Below, one piece after another: positions 26,296-34,476 of a stretch of DNA of 64,000 bases. The notes below the pieces were generated by a model, which saw only the letters and a list, made by a program, of their open reading frames with translations, ran no database searches and was not told the DNA's origin. The translations under genes were made by a program, and so were the position numbers. The DNA comes from Microbacterium limosum (lineage in GTDB: Bacteria; Actinomycetota; Actinomycetes; Actinomycetales; Microbacteriaceae): the NCBI RefSeq assembly GCF_036324365.1, contig NZ_CP137080.1, forward strand, positions 2,418,001 to 2,482,000, written 5' to 3'. Every line of letters starts with the position of its first letter. The stretch's first letter is position 1.

Positions 26296-27189
26296 TCAGC
26301 CCAGCCCGTGGCGTGTCTCGTGCGAGGAGTCGGCTCCCTCGACGGGTTTGCGCGAGAGCCCGACCGAACCGGCATCCGCGCCCGTGGACAGCGCCGCCGA
26401 CACCGCCACCTGCTCGTCGACATCGCTGTAGCGGGGGCGCAGCTTGACGGCCTCGGTGCGGGCCTTGGCGCGCTTGGCCTTGCGGCCCGCGTAGGAGAGG
26501 TTCAGCACCTCGACGAAGATGGCGAACGCCATCGGCCCGTAGATGAACGCCTTGTCGATGTGGATCTCGAACCCCTCGGCGATGAGGAACACGCCGATCA
26601 GCAGCAGGAACGACAGCGCGAGCATCTTCACCGTGGGGTGCCTGTTGACGAACTCGAAGATGAAGCGCGCCGCGAAGAGCATGATGCCGAAGGACAGCAC
26701 GACGACGGTGATGATGACGAGCAGGTTGTCGGTCATGCCCACCGCGGTGATGACCGAGTCGAGCGAGAACACCAGGTCGAGCACGAGGATCTGCGCGATC
26801 ACCGAGCCGAAGGTGACGGCCTCGCGCTTGTCGCCGTGACCCTCCTCCTCGCCCTCGAGCTTGTGATGGATCTCGGTGACGGCCTTGTAGACCAGGAAGA
26901 GACCGCCCGCGATGAGGATGAAGTCCTTCCACGAGAAGCCCATGCCGAGCAGCTCGACGACGTCGTCCTTCAGCGTGATGATCCAGCCGGCGAAGAGCAC
27001 GAGCAGCACGCGCATGAGCATCGCCAGGGTGAGGCCGAGATTGCGTGCCTTCGCCTGCTGCTCCCTGGGCAGCTTCGACGCGAGGATCGAGATGAAGATG
27101 ACGTTGTCGACCCCGAGCACGACCTCCAGCACGAACAGCGTGAGGAAGACCGCGATGAGATCCGGCGTGAAGGCGAGGGAGAAGTCCAC
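26296..27189 (-). CDS. TerC-family integral membrane protein
   Basis: A 297-residue protein with about seven to nine membrane helices. The family acidic motifs LGVDNVIF (near 25) and FSLDSVI (near 155) carry the intramembrane Asp residues thought to bind metal. TerC relatives act in tellurite resistance and in manganese or calcium efflux and metallation of exported proteins. The C-terminal ~60 residues form a charged cytosolic tail. Start GTG 27189 is supported by TACCCT 6 bases upstream, so the gene has its own leaderless promoter although the antiporter gene ends only 33 bases before it. No yybP-ykoY riboswitch fits in that gap. Confidence 0.9.
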   Translation of the reverse strand: MDFSLAFTPDLIAVFLTLFVLEVVLGVDNVIFISILASKLPREQQAKARNLGLTLAMLMRVLLVLFAGWIITLKDDVVELLGMGFSWKDFILIAGGLFLVYKAVTEIHHKLEGEEEGHGDKREAVTFGSVIAQILVLDLVFSLDSVITAVGMTDNLLVIITVVVLSFGIMLFAARFIFEFVNRHPTVKMLALSFLLLIGVFLIAEGFEIHIDKAFIYGPMAFAIFVEVLNLSYAGRKAKRAKARTEAVKLRPRYSDVDEQVAVSAALSTGADAGSVGLSRKPVEGADSSHETRHGLG

Positions 27190-27195
27190 GGGCTC

Positions 27196-27201
27196 AGGGT
27201 A
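27196..27201 (-). promoter_or_regulatory. -10 box of a leaderless terC transcript
   Basis: On the minus strand TACCCT is followed by 6 bases (GAGCCC) and GTG 27189. Confidence 0.5.
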
Positions 27202-27222
27202 GCCGCGCGAGCGCGCCGCGTC

Positions 27223-28428
27223 TCACACCTGGTCGTCGGCGGCGGGATCGCGGACGACGTCGCGCCTGCGCGAGCCTTGCAGCGCCATGCCCACGAGCGG
27301 ATACAGCAGCACCGACAGCATCCCGGCACCGACCAGTGCCGCGGCGAGGCCCGGCCGGAGGATCCCCTCCGCGACCCCGATCGACGTGACGGCGACGATG
27401 ATCGGCAGCCCCGTGGCGCCGAGGAAGGCCATCGCGACGCGTTCCCGGCCCGACGATCCGGGCGGTGCCGAGAGCATCGAGGGGAGCCCCCGCACGACGA
27501 GCAGCAGGGTGAGGAAGACGGGGACGAGCAGGGCGTCACGCGCATCGCCGAGGAGCGACGCGAGATCGAACGTCACCCCCGTGTAGACGAAGAAGACCGG
27601 GACGAACACCCCGAAGGCGAGGCCCTCGACCTTCGACTCCACCTGCTGACGATCCGGCTCGGGCGCGTTGCGCATGATCAGCTGCCAGACGACGCCCGCC
27701 ACGAACGCGCCGAGCAGCATGTCGAGGTCGAGCACCAGACTGAGCGCGACGAGGCCGGCGAGGATCAGGATGATGACGCGGACGGCGAACTGCCCCGAGG
27801 TGTGCAGCGTCGACGTCACCACGGCGTGGAGTCGTCTGTGCGGTACCCGCGCCGCCGCGAAGACGGCGAGCCCCGCGATCCCCACGAAGACCGCGAGGAC
27901 GATGCTCGCCAGGCCGATGTCGCGGCCGCCGAGGAACAGGGAGATCGCCACCAGCGGCCCGAACTCCCCCAGGGCCCCCACGGCCATGACGGCGCGGCCG
28001 AAGGGGGTGGGCAGCAGGTCCGCGTCGCGCAGGATCGGCAGCAGCGCACCGAGGGCCGTCGAGCAGAGCGCGACGCCGATGACGACCGCGGCCTCCCCCG
28101 GCGCGATGAGCAGACCGACGGCCACGCCGGCGGCGAGGCTGACGATCCACCCGGTCGCGGCTCGGCGCCCCGAGCGACCCCGCACGACGGCGAAGTCGAT
28201 CTCGTTGCCCGCGACGAAGAAGAGCAGCGCGAGGCCGAAGTCCGCGAGGCGCTCGCTGACGACGCCGGGCTGCACCCAGCCGAGCAGGCTCGGGCCGATC
28301 AGGATGCCGAGGGCGAGCTCGAACACGACGATCGGCACGCGCGCCCACCGGGAGAGCCCGCGGGCGAGCAGCGGCGCCGAGACCGCGACGAGCGCGATCA
28401 CGAGGACGTCGATCTCGCTCAGGGCCAC
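27223..28428 (-). CDS. CPA2-type cation/proton antiporter
   Basis: A 401-residue membrane protein with about 12 helices in the Na+/H+ exchanger fold of the CPA2 (KefB/GerN-like) group. Motifs include FELALGILIGPSLLGW in the first inverted repeat, FFVAGNEIDFAVVRG at helix 3, and LDLDMLLGAFVAGVVWQ. No C-terminal RCK/KTN domain is present, so regulation by nucleotides is unlikely. The likely role is exchange of Na+ or K+ for H+ in pH or salt balance. GTG 28428 is a leaderless start (TAACCT 6 bases upstream). Confidence 0.87.
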   Translation of the reverse strand: MALSEIDVLVIALVAVSAPLLARGLSRWARVPIVVFELALGILIGPSLLGWVQPGVVSERLADFGLALLFFVAGNEIDFAVVRGRSGRRAATGWIVSLAAGVAVGLLIAPGEAAVVIGVALCSTALGALLPILRDADLLPTPFGRAVMAVGALGEFGPLVAISLFLGGRDIGLASIVLAVFVGIAGLAVFAAARVPHRRLHAVVTSTLHTSGQFAVRVIILILAGLVALSLVLDLDMLLGAFVAGVVWQLIMRNAPEPDRQQVESKVEGLAFGVFVPVFFVYTGVTFDLASLLGDARDALLVPVFLTLLLVVRGLPSMLSAPPGSSGRERVAMAFLGATGLPIIVAVTSIGVAEGILRPGLAAALVGAGMLSVLLYPLVGMALQGSRRRDVVRDPAADDQV

Positions 28429-28434
28429 GGGCCC

Positions 28435-28440
28435 AGGTTA
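28435..28440 (-). promoter_or_regulatory. -10 box of a leaderless antiporter transcript
   Basis: On the minus strand TAACCT is followed by 6 bases (GGGCCC) and GTG 28428. Confidence 0.5.
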
Positions 28441-28453
28441 GCGAGCGGCGCGC

Positions 28454-29569
28454 TCAGCGCCAGACGTCGTCCGCGATCGCGACGACCTCACGGATCTTCG
28501 CCCACTGCTCGTCCTCGGTGAGGACGTTGCCCTCCTCCGTCGAGGCGAAGCCGCACTGCGGGCTGATCGCGAGCTGCTCGAGGGGGGCGAACCGCGAGGC
28601 CTCGTCGATGCGGTTCTTGACGGCATCCACGTCTTCGAGCTCTCCGCTCTTGGACGTGATGAGCCCCAGCACCACTGTCTGGTCGCCCTCCGGAAGGAAG
28701 CGCAGCGGCTCGAATCCGCCGGCCCGGTCGCTGTCATACTCCAGGAAGAACCCGTCGTAGGCGACCCGGCCGAGCAGCTGTTCGGCGACCGGCTCGTACC
28801 CGCCCGAGGAGATCCATGTGGAGCGGAAGTTGCCCCGGCAGACGTGCGTCGTCACGACCAGGTCGTCCGGCTTGCCGTCGAGGATGCGGCCCAGCATGTC
28901 GGCGTACCGCTCGGCCAGGCCCTCGGTGCGGATGCCGCGGTCCCGAGCCTTGGCGAGCTCCTCGTCGCTGCAAAGGTAGGCCCAGGCGGTGTCGTCGAAC
29001 TGCAGGTAGCGGCATCCGGCGTCGTAGAACGCGGCGACCGCGTCGCGGTAGGCCTGGATCAGGTCGTCGACGAACGCGTCGCGACCGTCGTAGACGCGGG
29101 GGTCGATGTGGTCGGGCTCGAGCCGGAAGTCGAGCACCGTCGGGGCGGGGATGCTGAACTTGGGCTGCGCCCCGGTGGTCTCCGCGAGCACCGACTGCAG
29201 GGAGCGGTAGTGATCCAGCATGGGGTGGGTGTCACTGAAGCCGACCTTGCCGCCCAGGTGGACCCCGCGGGGCTTCGTCTGCACGCCCTGGAACTGGATG
29301 CCGTGGTCGAGCTCGACCACCTCGACGCCGTCGAGCATGCCGAAGAAGTCGAAGTGCCACCACGACCGGCGGAACTCGCCGTCGGTCGCCAGCCGGAGGC
29401 CGTTGGCGGCCTGCTTCTGCACGAGGTCGCGGATCTGGGCGTCCTCGACCTCGCGCAGCGCGGCGTCGTCGATGACGCCCGCGGCGCGGTCGGCACGGGC
29501 GGCCTTGAGGGCCTCGGGGCGCAGGAACGAGCCGACGATGTCGGCGCGGTACGGGGGATTCACACTCAC
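28454..29569 (-). CDS. MetE C-terminal-like cobalamin-independent methyltransferase
   Basis: A 371-residue single-barrel protein of the YxjG/YxjH type, related to the C-terminal half of MetE. It starts NPPYRADIVGSFLRP. The zinc site is conserved: His and Cys in VVTTHVCRGN and the last Cys in ISPQCGF. RYLQFDDTAWAYL and ATDGEFRR are also typical. The folate-binding N-terminal MetE domain is missing, so the methyl donor may be a different pterin, a corrinoid protein or a methylthio-compound. GTG 29569 is preferred because TACAGT lies 6 bases upstream (leaderless); GTG 29563 is close. Exact acceptor unknown, possibly homocysteine. Confidence 0.87.
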   Translation of the reverse strand: MSVNPPYRADIVGSFLRPEALKAARADRAAGVIDDAALREVEDAQIRDLVQKQAANGLRLATDGEFRRSWWHFDFFGMLDGVEVVELDHGIQFQGVQTKPRGVHLGGKVGFSDTHPMLDHYRSLQSVLAETTGAQPKFSIPAPTVLDFRLEPDHIDPRVYDGRDAFVDDLIQAYRDAVAAFYDAGCRYLQFDDTAWAYLCSDEELAKARDRGIRTEGLAERYADMLGRILDGKPDDLVVTTHVCRGNFRSTWISSGGYEPVAEQLLGRVAYDGFFLEYDSDRAGGFEPLRFLPEGDQTVVLGLITSKSGELEDVDAVKNRIDEASRFAPLEQLAISPQCGFASTEEGNVLTEDEQWAKIREVVAIADDVWR

Positions 29570-29575
29570 CCTGTC

Positions 29576-29581
29576 ACTGTA
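29576..29581 (-). promoter_or_regulatory. -10 box of a leaderless transcript (MetE-like gene)
   Basis: On the minus strand TACAGT is followed by GACAGG and GTG 29569. Confidence 0.45.
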
Positions 29582-29641
29582 GCCGCGGCATCCGCGGGGC
29601 ACGATGGATGTGTCGGCGGATGGCGAACACACCGGCACCGC

Positions 29642-29995
29642 TCACCGCCGTGCCGCGGGCGGCGCCTCCCGCGGCACGCGGATGAGCGCGCCCGCGGTGA
29701 GGAAGAGGGCGGCGCCGACGACGTGCGCGACGATCCACCCGATCCCCTCGGCGGGGACGGGGAAGATCGGGTTCCACGCCACCGCGACGGCGAAGAAGAC
29801 GATCGCCCACCACCACTGCTGCGCCTGCACCCCGAACCACGCGACGATGAGGGCGAGGATCGCGACGACGAAGCGGATGAGCAGGTACCAGTCGGCGCCC
29901 AGCAGGGGCACACCCGCCAGCAGGGCCGCGGCGGCGATGATGCCCGGCACGAATGCGGGGCGGCTGGTCTCTGGCTTCGCGGGCGTCTGCGGCAT
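29642..29995 (-). CDS. DUF6804-type four-helix membrane protein
   Basis: A 117-residue protein with four predicted membrane helices (FVPGIIAAAALLAGVPLL, WYLLIRFVVAILALIVAWFG, WWWAIVFFAVAVAWNPIFP, WIVAHVVGAALFLTAGAL). The conserved AWNPIFPV segment is typical of the small DUF6804-like family. No catalytic residues are evident. ATG 29995 is assumed; the message may be leaderless (CAGGAT 6 bases upstream). The annotated open frame extends 11 codons further, without support. Role unknown. Confidence 0.7.
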   Translation of the reverse strand: MPQTPAKPETSRPAFVPGIIAAAALLAGVPLLGADWYLLIRFVVAILALIVAWFGVQAQQWWWAIVFFAVAVAWNPIFPVPAEGIGWIVAHVVGAALFLTAGALIRVPREAPPAARR

Positions 29996-30095
29996 GCCCC
30001 CATCCTGCCCCGCCGCGCGAGACACCACATCCGCGCCCAGACACCGGACGGGCGATGGTGCCTCGGCACGAATGCGGGGTTTCGGGCCGTGCTCG

Positions 30096-30794
30096 TCAGA
30101 CCGCGAGCGGGCGAGGCGGCGGGGCCGGCGGCGTCTCGGCGGCGCCGTGCACCTGGTGGTGAAGGCGCTCCATTCGTGCGTCGAGCTCGGCGGCGGTATC
30201 GGCCGCGTCCTTGAGCGAGGCCAGCAGGCCCGCGGGCACCTGACGGTCGTACTTGTAGTAGATCTTGTGCTCGAGGCTGGCCCAGAAGTCCATCGCGATG
30301 GTGCGGAACTGCACCTCGACCGGCACGTCCACGCGGCCCGTCGAGAGGAACACGGGAACCTCCACGATCGCGTGCAGGCTCTTGTATCCGTTCGCCTTCG
30401 GCCGGGCGATGTAGTCCTTCACCGTGCGGACGGAGATGTCGTCCTGGGCCGTGAGCAGGTCGAACAGGCGGTAGGCGTCGGCGACGAAGCTGACGGTGAC
30501 ACGGATGCCCGCGACATCCGTGATGTGCCGTCGGATCGCGGCGAAGTCGGGTTCGATCCCCTTGCGCGACACCTTCTCGGTGAGGCTGTCGGGCGACTTG
30601 ACCCGGCTCGTCACATGCTCGATCGGATTGTAGTCGTGCATGTGCTGGAACTCGTCGCGCAGGATCGCGATCTTCGTCTCCACCTCCTGCAGACCGAACC
30701 GGTACTCCAGCAGGAACCGCTGGAACTCGTCGCGCAGGGCCCTCATCTCTCGCAGGGTGGCGGAGAACGAGGCGTCATCGAGCGAGACCGACAT
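30096..30794 (-). CDS. Small alarmone synthetase (GTP pyrophosphokinase family)
   Basis: A 232-residue RelA/SpoT-type synthetase domain alone, without HD hydrolase or TGS/ACT regulatory domains, so it belongs to the small alarmone synthetases (RelQ/RelP-like). Motifs are GIRVTVSFVADAYRLFDLL, the G-loop-like DYIARPKANGYKSLHAIV with catalytic Lys/His, and EVQFRTIAMDFWASLEHKIYYKY. It probably makes ppGpp or pGpp during stress. ATG 30794 is a leaderless start (TAGCGT 7 bases upstream). The C-terminal tail is Pro-rich. Confidence 0.9.
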   Translation of the reverse strand: MSVSLDDASFSATLREMRALRDEFQRFLLEYRFGLQEVETKIAILRDEFQHMHDYNPIEHVTSRVKSPDSLTEKVSRKGIEPDFAAIRRHITDVAGIRVTVSFVADAYRLFDLLTAQDDISVRTVKDYIARPKANGYKSLHAIVEVPVFLSTGRVDVPVEVQFRTIAMDFWASLEHKIYYKYDRQVPAGLLASLKDAADTAAELDARMERLHHQVHGAAETPPAPPPRPLAV

Positions 30795-30801
30795 GGGCAG
30801 A

Positions 30802-30807
30802 ACGCTA
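30802..30807 (-). promoter_or_regulatory. -10 box of a leaderless alarmone synthetase transcript
   Basis: On the minus strand TAGCGT is followed by 7 bases and ATG 30794. It falls just inside the region after the stop of the upstream gene. Confidence 0.45.
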
Positions 30808-30825
30808 GGCGCCCCGGTTACGAGG

Positions 30826-31689
30826 TCACTGGGAATCGGATGCCGCAGCCAGCGCGGCACGAGCGCGCTCCGCCCGCGTCGCCGCCTCCCGCGCGCGCGC
30901 AGCGGCGGCATCCCTCTCCCGCGCGTGCCGGTCGGCTTCGGCAGCCGCCTCGTCCGCCTGCGCAGCGACGCGCGCGAGCTCCTGCTCGAGGGCGGACACC
31001 CGCTCGCTCAGCAGCGCCGACCGCTCGCGGGCCTTCTCCTCGCGCGCCCGCGCCGCCGCCAGATCGCGGTCCGCGTCGGTGGCTCCGCGCTCCGCCTCCC
31101 GGACGGCCTTCTCGGCGGCGCGGCGCGCCCGGAGCTCCGCAGGATCGTCGCGCGGCGCCGCGGCTACGCGTGCCCCGCCCCCGGGAGTCCCGCCCCCGAC
31201 GGCACCGGAGAGGTCGACGGGGTCGAGCCCCGAGGCATCCAGCGCCCGCACGAGGCGTCCCGTCTGCACCGCGACCGCCGCCCCGGCGTCTCGCAGTGCG
31301 GCGTTCAGCGTGCGCGCGACGTCGTCGCGGGACGCTGCGCTGACCGATACCCCGGCCTCGCCGGCGAGGGAGACGGCGTCGCGGGTGAGCGCCGCGACGA
31401 GGTCGCGTCGCTGCCGGTTGAGCGCGGTCAGAGCCGTCGCATCGAGGTCGTCCTGCGCCTCGCGCAGCTCCGCGGCGAGCGCCAGCACCTCCTCGAACCT
31501 GCCGGGGTCGGCGCGGACGAGGACGTTGACGGCCCATGCCGCGACGGAGGGACGGCGCAGGGCCCTGATCGCGCGAGACGCGGAACGCTCGCCCGCCTCG
31601 GACGCCGCGGCATCCCGTGCCGCGGTGAACTCGTCGGGGCGCAGTCCGTACAGACGCGCGGCCGCCTCATCGACCTCCGTGTCCGCCAC
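30826..31689 (-). CDS. Ala/Arg-rich coiled-coil protein of unknown function
   Basis: A 287-residue soluble protein. The N-terminal half is helical (ARLYGLRPDEFTAARDAAASEA, RPSVAAWAVNVLVRADPGRFEEVLAL), followed by a Gly/Pro linker near 165-180. The C-terminal ~100 residues are a long Ala/Glu/Arg heptad-rich coiled coil (ELRARRAAEKAVREAER...). The pattern is common in actinobacteria, with no assigned function. GTG 31689 has a GAGAAT box 6 bases upstream. It lies between the SDR and alarmone synthetase genes on the same strand. Confidence 0.7.
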   Translation of the reverse strand: MADTEVDEAAARLYGLRPDEFTAARDAAASEAGERSASRAIRALRRPSVAAWAVNVLVRADPGRFEEVLALAAELREAQDDLDATALTALNRQRRDLVAALTRDAVSLAGEAGVSVSAASRDDVARTLNAALRDAGAAVAVQTGRLVRALDASGLDPVDLSGAVGGGTPGGGARVAAAPRDDPAELRARRAAEKAVREAERGATDADRDLAAARAREEKARERSALLSERVSALEQELARVAAQADEAAAEADRHARERDAAAARAREAATRAERARAALAAASDSQ

Positions 31690-31714
31690 GACGCCATTCT
31701 CCCGCTACTCGCCG

Positions 31715-32599
31715 TCAGAGCGGCTTGCCGCCCGTCACCGGCAGCACGGCACCCGACACGTACGTTGCCGCTTCGGACGCGAGGTAGACGTAGGCGCCGG
31801 CCAGCTCGGCAGGCTGCCCGGCCCGACCGAGCGGCGCGTCCTGCCCGAAGGTCGCCAGCCGCTCCTCGTCCCAGCCCGTGCCGGGGATGAGGGGGGTCCA
31901 CACCGGTCCGGGGGCGACCGCGTTCACGCGGATGCCCTTTTCGCCGAGCTCGCCCGCGAGGGCCTTCACGAACGCCACCTGGGCGGCCTTGGTCATCGCG
32001 TAGTCGATCAGTCCGGGCGAAGGGTTGAACGCCTGCACCGACGAGGTGACGATGATCGAGGCCCCTGCCTCCAGGTGCGGGACGGCCGCCCGGGCGCTCC
32101 AGATGAGGCCGTAGAGGTTGGTGCGGAAGACGCGGTCGAACTCCTCGGTCGGAAGGGACGCGAGGCTTTCCCGGTCCTTCTGGTACGCGGCGTTCAGCAC
32201 GACGACGTCGAGGCCGCCGAGCTGAGCGACGGTGTCCTCCACGATCGACGTGGCGAACGCCTCGTCGCGCACGTCGCCGGCGAAGGCGACGGCGCGCCGA
32301 CCCGCCGCCTCGACGAGCGAGACCGTGGATGCCGCGTCCTGCTCCTCCTCGGGCATGTGCGCGATCGCGACATCCGCCCCCTCCCTGGCGAAGGCGATCG
32401 CGACGGCGCGCCCGATGCCGGAGTCGCCGCCGGTGATGAGCGCGCGGCGGCCCTCGAGCAGGCCGTGACCGACGTAGCTGTCCTCGCCGTGGTCGGGCTG
32501 CGGCGTCATCGGGCCGGTCGTGGCCGGCTGATCCTGCTCCTGGCCCGGGAATCCCTCGTCGTGGTGTTTGGTCGTGGGGTCGGTCTGCTCGTTCGCCAT
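31715..32599 (-). CDS. Short-chain dehydrogenase/reductase, general-stress type
   Basis: A 294-residue SDR of the YhdF/GSP39-like group. The ~45-residue hydrophilic leader (HHDEGFPGQEQDQPATTGPM) is characteristic of these stress proteins. The Rossmann motif TGGDSGIG lies near 57-63, the NAAY motif near 136, and the catalytic Ser, Tyr200 and Lys204 in SSV and DYAMTK. The C-terminal PVTGGKPL is also typical. Substrate unknown. ATG 32599 has AGGAG 6 bases upstream. It is divergent from dps, so both may respond to stress. Confidence 0.88.
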   Translation of the reverse strand: MANEQTDPTTKHHDEGFPGQEQDQPATTGPMTPQPDHGEDSYVGHGLLEGRRALITGGDSGIGRAVAIAFAREGADVAIAHMPEEEQDAASTVSLVEAAGRRAVAFAGDVRDEAFATSIVEDTVAQLGGLDVVVLNAAYQKDRESLASLPTEEFDRVFRTNLYGLIWSARAAVPHLEAGASIIVTSSVQAFNPSPGLIDYAMTKAAQVAFVKALAGELGEKGIRVNAVAPGPVWTPLIPGTGWDEERLATFGQDAPLGRAGQPAELAGAYVYLASEAATYVSGAVLPVTGGKPL

Positions 32600-32661
32600 C
32601 GCTGGCTCCTCTCGTTCGACGTCTCCGACGCTAGGGACGCCCTCCGACCCCACGCAGGCCC

Positions 32662-32691
32662 TTGACATCCGGACCACCGGCCGCATAGGGG
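32662..32691 (+). promoter_or_regulatory. Possible dps promoter
   Basis: TTGACA (32662-32667) is a consensus -35. A weak -10, TAGGGG at 32686-32691, follows after 18 bases. The poor -10 suggests an activator or an alternative sigma factor. Leader length to dps would be about 110 bases. Confidence 0.35.
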
Positions 32692-32774
32692 CGAAAGCGC
32701 ATAGCAGCACGACGCGCGACGGGCAATCCCCCGTGCCGCGTCGGCGCCTCCTCCTACCGTGAGACCGACCGAGT

Positions 32775-32794
32775 GCGGTCGCCCGTGCGACCGC
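32775..32794 (+). other. Hairpin immediately upstream of the dps ribosome binding site
   Basis: GCGGTCG (32775-32781) and CGACCGC (32788-32794) form a perfect 7-bp stem with a 6-base loop. It ends at the GGAAGGAG Shine-Dalgarno of dps, so it could stabilise the message or modulate ribosome access. Confidence 0.45.
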
Positions 32795-32809
32795 GGAAGG
32801 AGATCAGCA

Positions 32810-33370
32810 ATGGCCGAGACGAAGAAGAGTGACACCACCTCGACGACGAAGGGCCGCCGTCGCCCCGGCCGGGGTGCGGGGCTGACGAAGGAGCAGAACG
32901 CCGAGACGGGTTTCCGCGCCTCTGCGCAGCTCAGCGAGAACATGCAGCGCGTGCTCGTCGACCTCATCGAGCTCTCGCTGCAGGGCAAGCAGGCGCACTG
33001 GAACGTCGTGGGCGCCAACTTCCGCGACATGCACCTGCAGCTCGACGAGATCATCGAGGCCGCCCGCGGATACAGCGACCAGGTCGCGGAGCGCATGCGA
33101 GCCTTGCACGCCCTGCCCGACGGGCGTTCCGACACCGTCGCGGAGATGACGACACTGCCCGAGTTCCCGCACGGCGAGGTGTCCACCGCCGAGACGATCG
33201 ATCTGGTGACCGAACGGCTCGACGCCGTCATCGCCACGGTGCGCGAGGTGCACGACCCCGTCGACGACGAAGACCCCACGACCGCGGACATCCTGCACGG
33301 CGTGCTCGAGGGGCTCGAGCAGTTCTCGTGGATGGTCAGCGCCGAGAAGCGCACCCCCACGGGACGGTGA
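32810..33370 (+). CDS. dps: Dps-family ferritin (DNA-protecting starvation protein)
   Basis: A 186-residue Dps protein that forms a 12-mer, oxidises Fe(II) with peroxide and coats DNA. The ferroxidase signature is present: QAHWNVVG (His63, Trp64), then FRDMHLQLDEI (His75, Asp79). The first ~25 residues are Lys/Arg-rich (KGRRRPGRGAG), a DNA-binding tail. ATG 32810 has AAGGAG 7 bases upstream. Divergent from a stress-type SDR gene. A hairpin sits directly before the RBS. Confidence 0.95.
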   Translation: MAETKKSDTTSTTKGRRRPGRGAGLTKEQNAETGFRASAQLSENMQRVLVDLIELSLQGKQAHWNVVGANFRDMHLQLDEIIEAARGYSDQVAERMRALHALPDGRSDTVAEMTTLPEFPHGEVSTAETIDLVTERLDAVIATVREVHDPVDDEDPTTADILHGVLEGLEQFSWMVSAEKRTPTGR

Positions 33371-33408
33371 CGCTCCCCACCGCGCCGGGGGCTGTTGCGG
33401 GAGCGCTT

Positions 33409-34476
33409 GTGGAACCGGCGACGCTCGGAGACCGCCCCACTCCCGGTGCGGTGGCGGCGGCATCGTCGATGGGCGACGTCGTCGGCTTCGGCGTCCACGT
33501 GGATGCGACGATCGACTGGGCCGTCGAAGTCGGCAGATCCGCGCCCGCCCCCGGCACGGGCCGCACCCGCGAGCTGTGGGAGATCCTGGCCACCAGCGCC
33601 CGGCGCGATGTCGCCGCCGCCCGCATCCTCGAGCCCCACCTCGACGCCCTCGCGATCCTCCATCAAGCGGCCGGGGCGGGGCGCCCGGTGGATGCCGTGC
33701 GTCGCGCCGTGAACGCGACGGGCGATTCGTCGTGGGGGGTGTTCGCCGCGGAGGCGCGGGGGACGCGGCTCACGGCGACCCGCGCGGGCGACGGGTGGGT
33801 GCTGGAGGGCACCAAGCCGTGGTGCTCCCTCGCGGGCCGGCTCTCGCACGCCCTCGTCACGGCGTGGGTGAGCGACGACGAGCGGGCCCTGTTCGCCGTC
33901 GATCTGCGCAGCGACGCCGTGGCGGCCCACGGCGGCCCGTGGGTCTCGCGGGGACTATCCCAGATCTCCAGCACGCCCGTCGATTTCACCGCGACGCCCG
34001 CTACGCCCGTCGGAGCGCCGGGGTGGTATCTGAGCCGACCGGGATTCCGCTGGGGAGGCGCCGGTGTCGCCGCGTGCTGGTGGGGCGGCGCCCTCCCGTT
34101 GCTCGACGCCCTCCGCGCGGCGTCGGCGCGCTCCGGCGCGGACCAGCTCTCGCGTGCGTGGCTCGGCGAGGCCGACAGCCGCCTGTGGGCCGCGGGCCTC
34201 GCGCTCGCAGAGGCGGCGCGCCAGGAGGACGCCGGGGCGAACGCCGACGAGGCCCGGGTGATCGCCGAGCGCGTGCGAGCGGTCGTCTCCGACGCCGTGG
34301 AGCGGGTGATCGCGATCGCGGACACCGCGCTCGGGCCCGCACCGCTGACCGCCGACGAGGATCATGCGCGCCGCGTGGCCGACCTCCGGGTGTACCTGAG
34401 GCAGCATCACGGCGGGCGCGATCTGGCGCGGCTCGGCACCGCGCTGACCGCCGAGCCCGGCGCGGGTGCACGGTGA
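33409..34476 (+). CDS. Acyl-CoA dehydrogenase-like protein
   Basis: A protein of about 355 residues with weak but recognisable acyl-CoA dehydrogenase architecture: an N-terminal helical part (LDALAILHQAA), the flavin/beta domain with WVLEGTKPWCSLAGRLSHALVTA, and a C-terminal helical domain. It is shorter than typical ACADs (~380) and no clear catalytic Glu is visible. Start uncertain: GTG 33409 has GGGAG upstream, while GTG 33367 would overlap the dps stop. It overlaps the next gene by GTGA. First gene of a coupled trio with the deacetylase-methyltransferase and glycosyltransferase genes. Confidence 0.78.
   Translation: MEPATLGDRPTPGAVAAASSMGDVVGFGVHVDATIDWAVEVGRSAPAPGTGRTRELWEILATSARRDVAAARILEPHLDALAILHQAAGAGRPVDAVRRAVNATGDSSWGVFAAEARGTRLTATRAGDGWVLEGTKPWCSLAGRLSHALVTAWVSDDERALFAVDLRSDAVAAHGGPWVSRGLSQISSTPVDFTATPATPVGAPGWYLSRPGFRWGGAGVAACWWGGALPLLDALRAASARSGADQLSRAWLGEADSRLWAAGLALAEAARQEDAGANADEARVIAERVRAVVSDAVERVIAIADTALGPAPLTADEDHARRVADLRVYLRQHHGGRDLARLGTALTAEPGAGAR

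Noticed and set aside
27190..27222. Manganese riboswitch (yybP-ykoY) before terC
   Set aside because: The intergenic gap is only 33 bases and the terC message appears leaderless.
26203..28521. Open frame of 772 codons antisense to terC and the antiporter gene
   Set aside because: The His/Asp/Arg-rich translation mirrors membrane-helix codons on the other strand.
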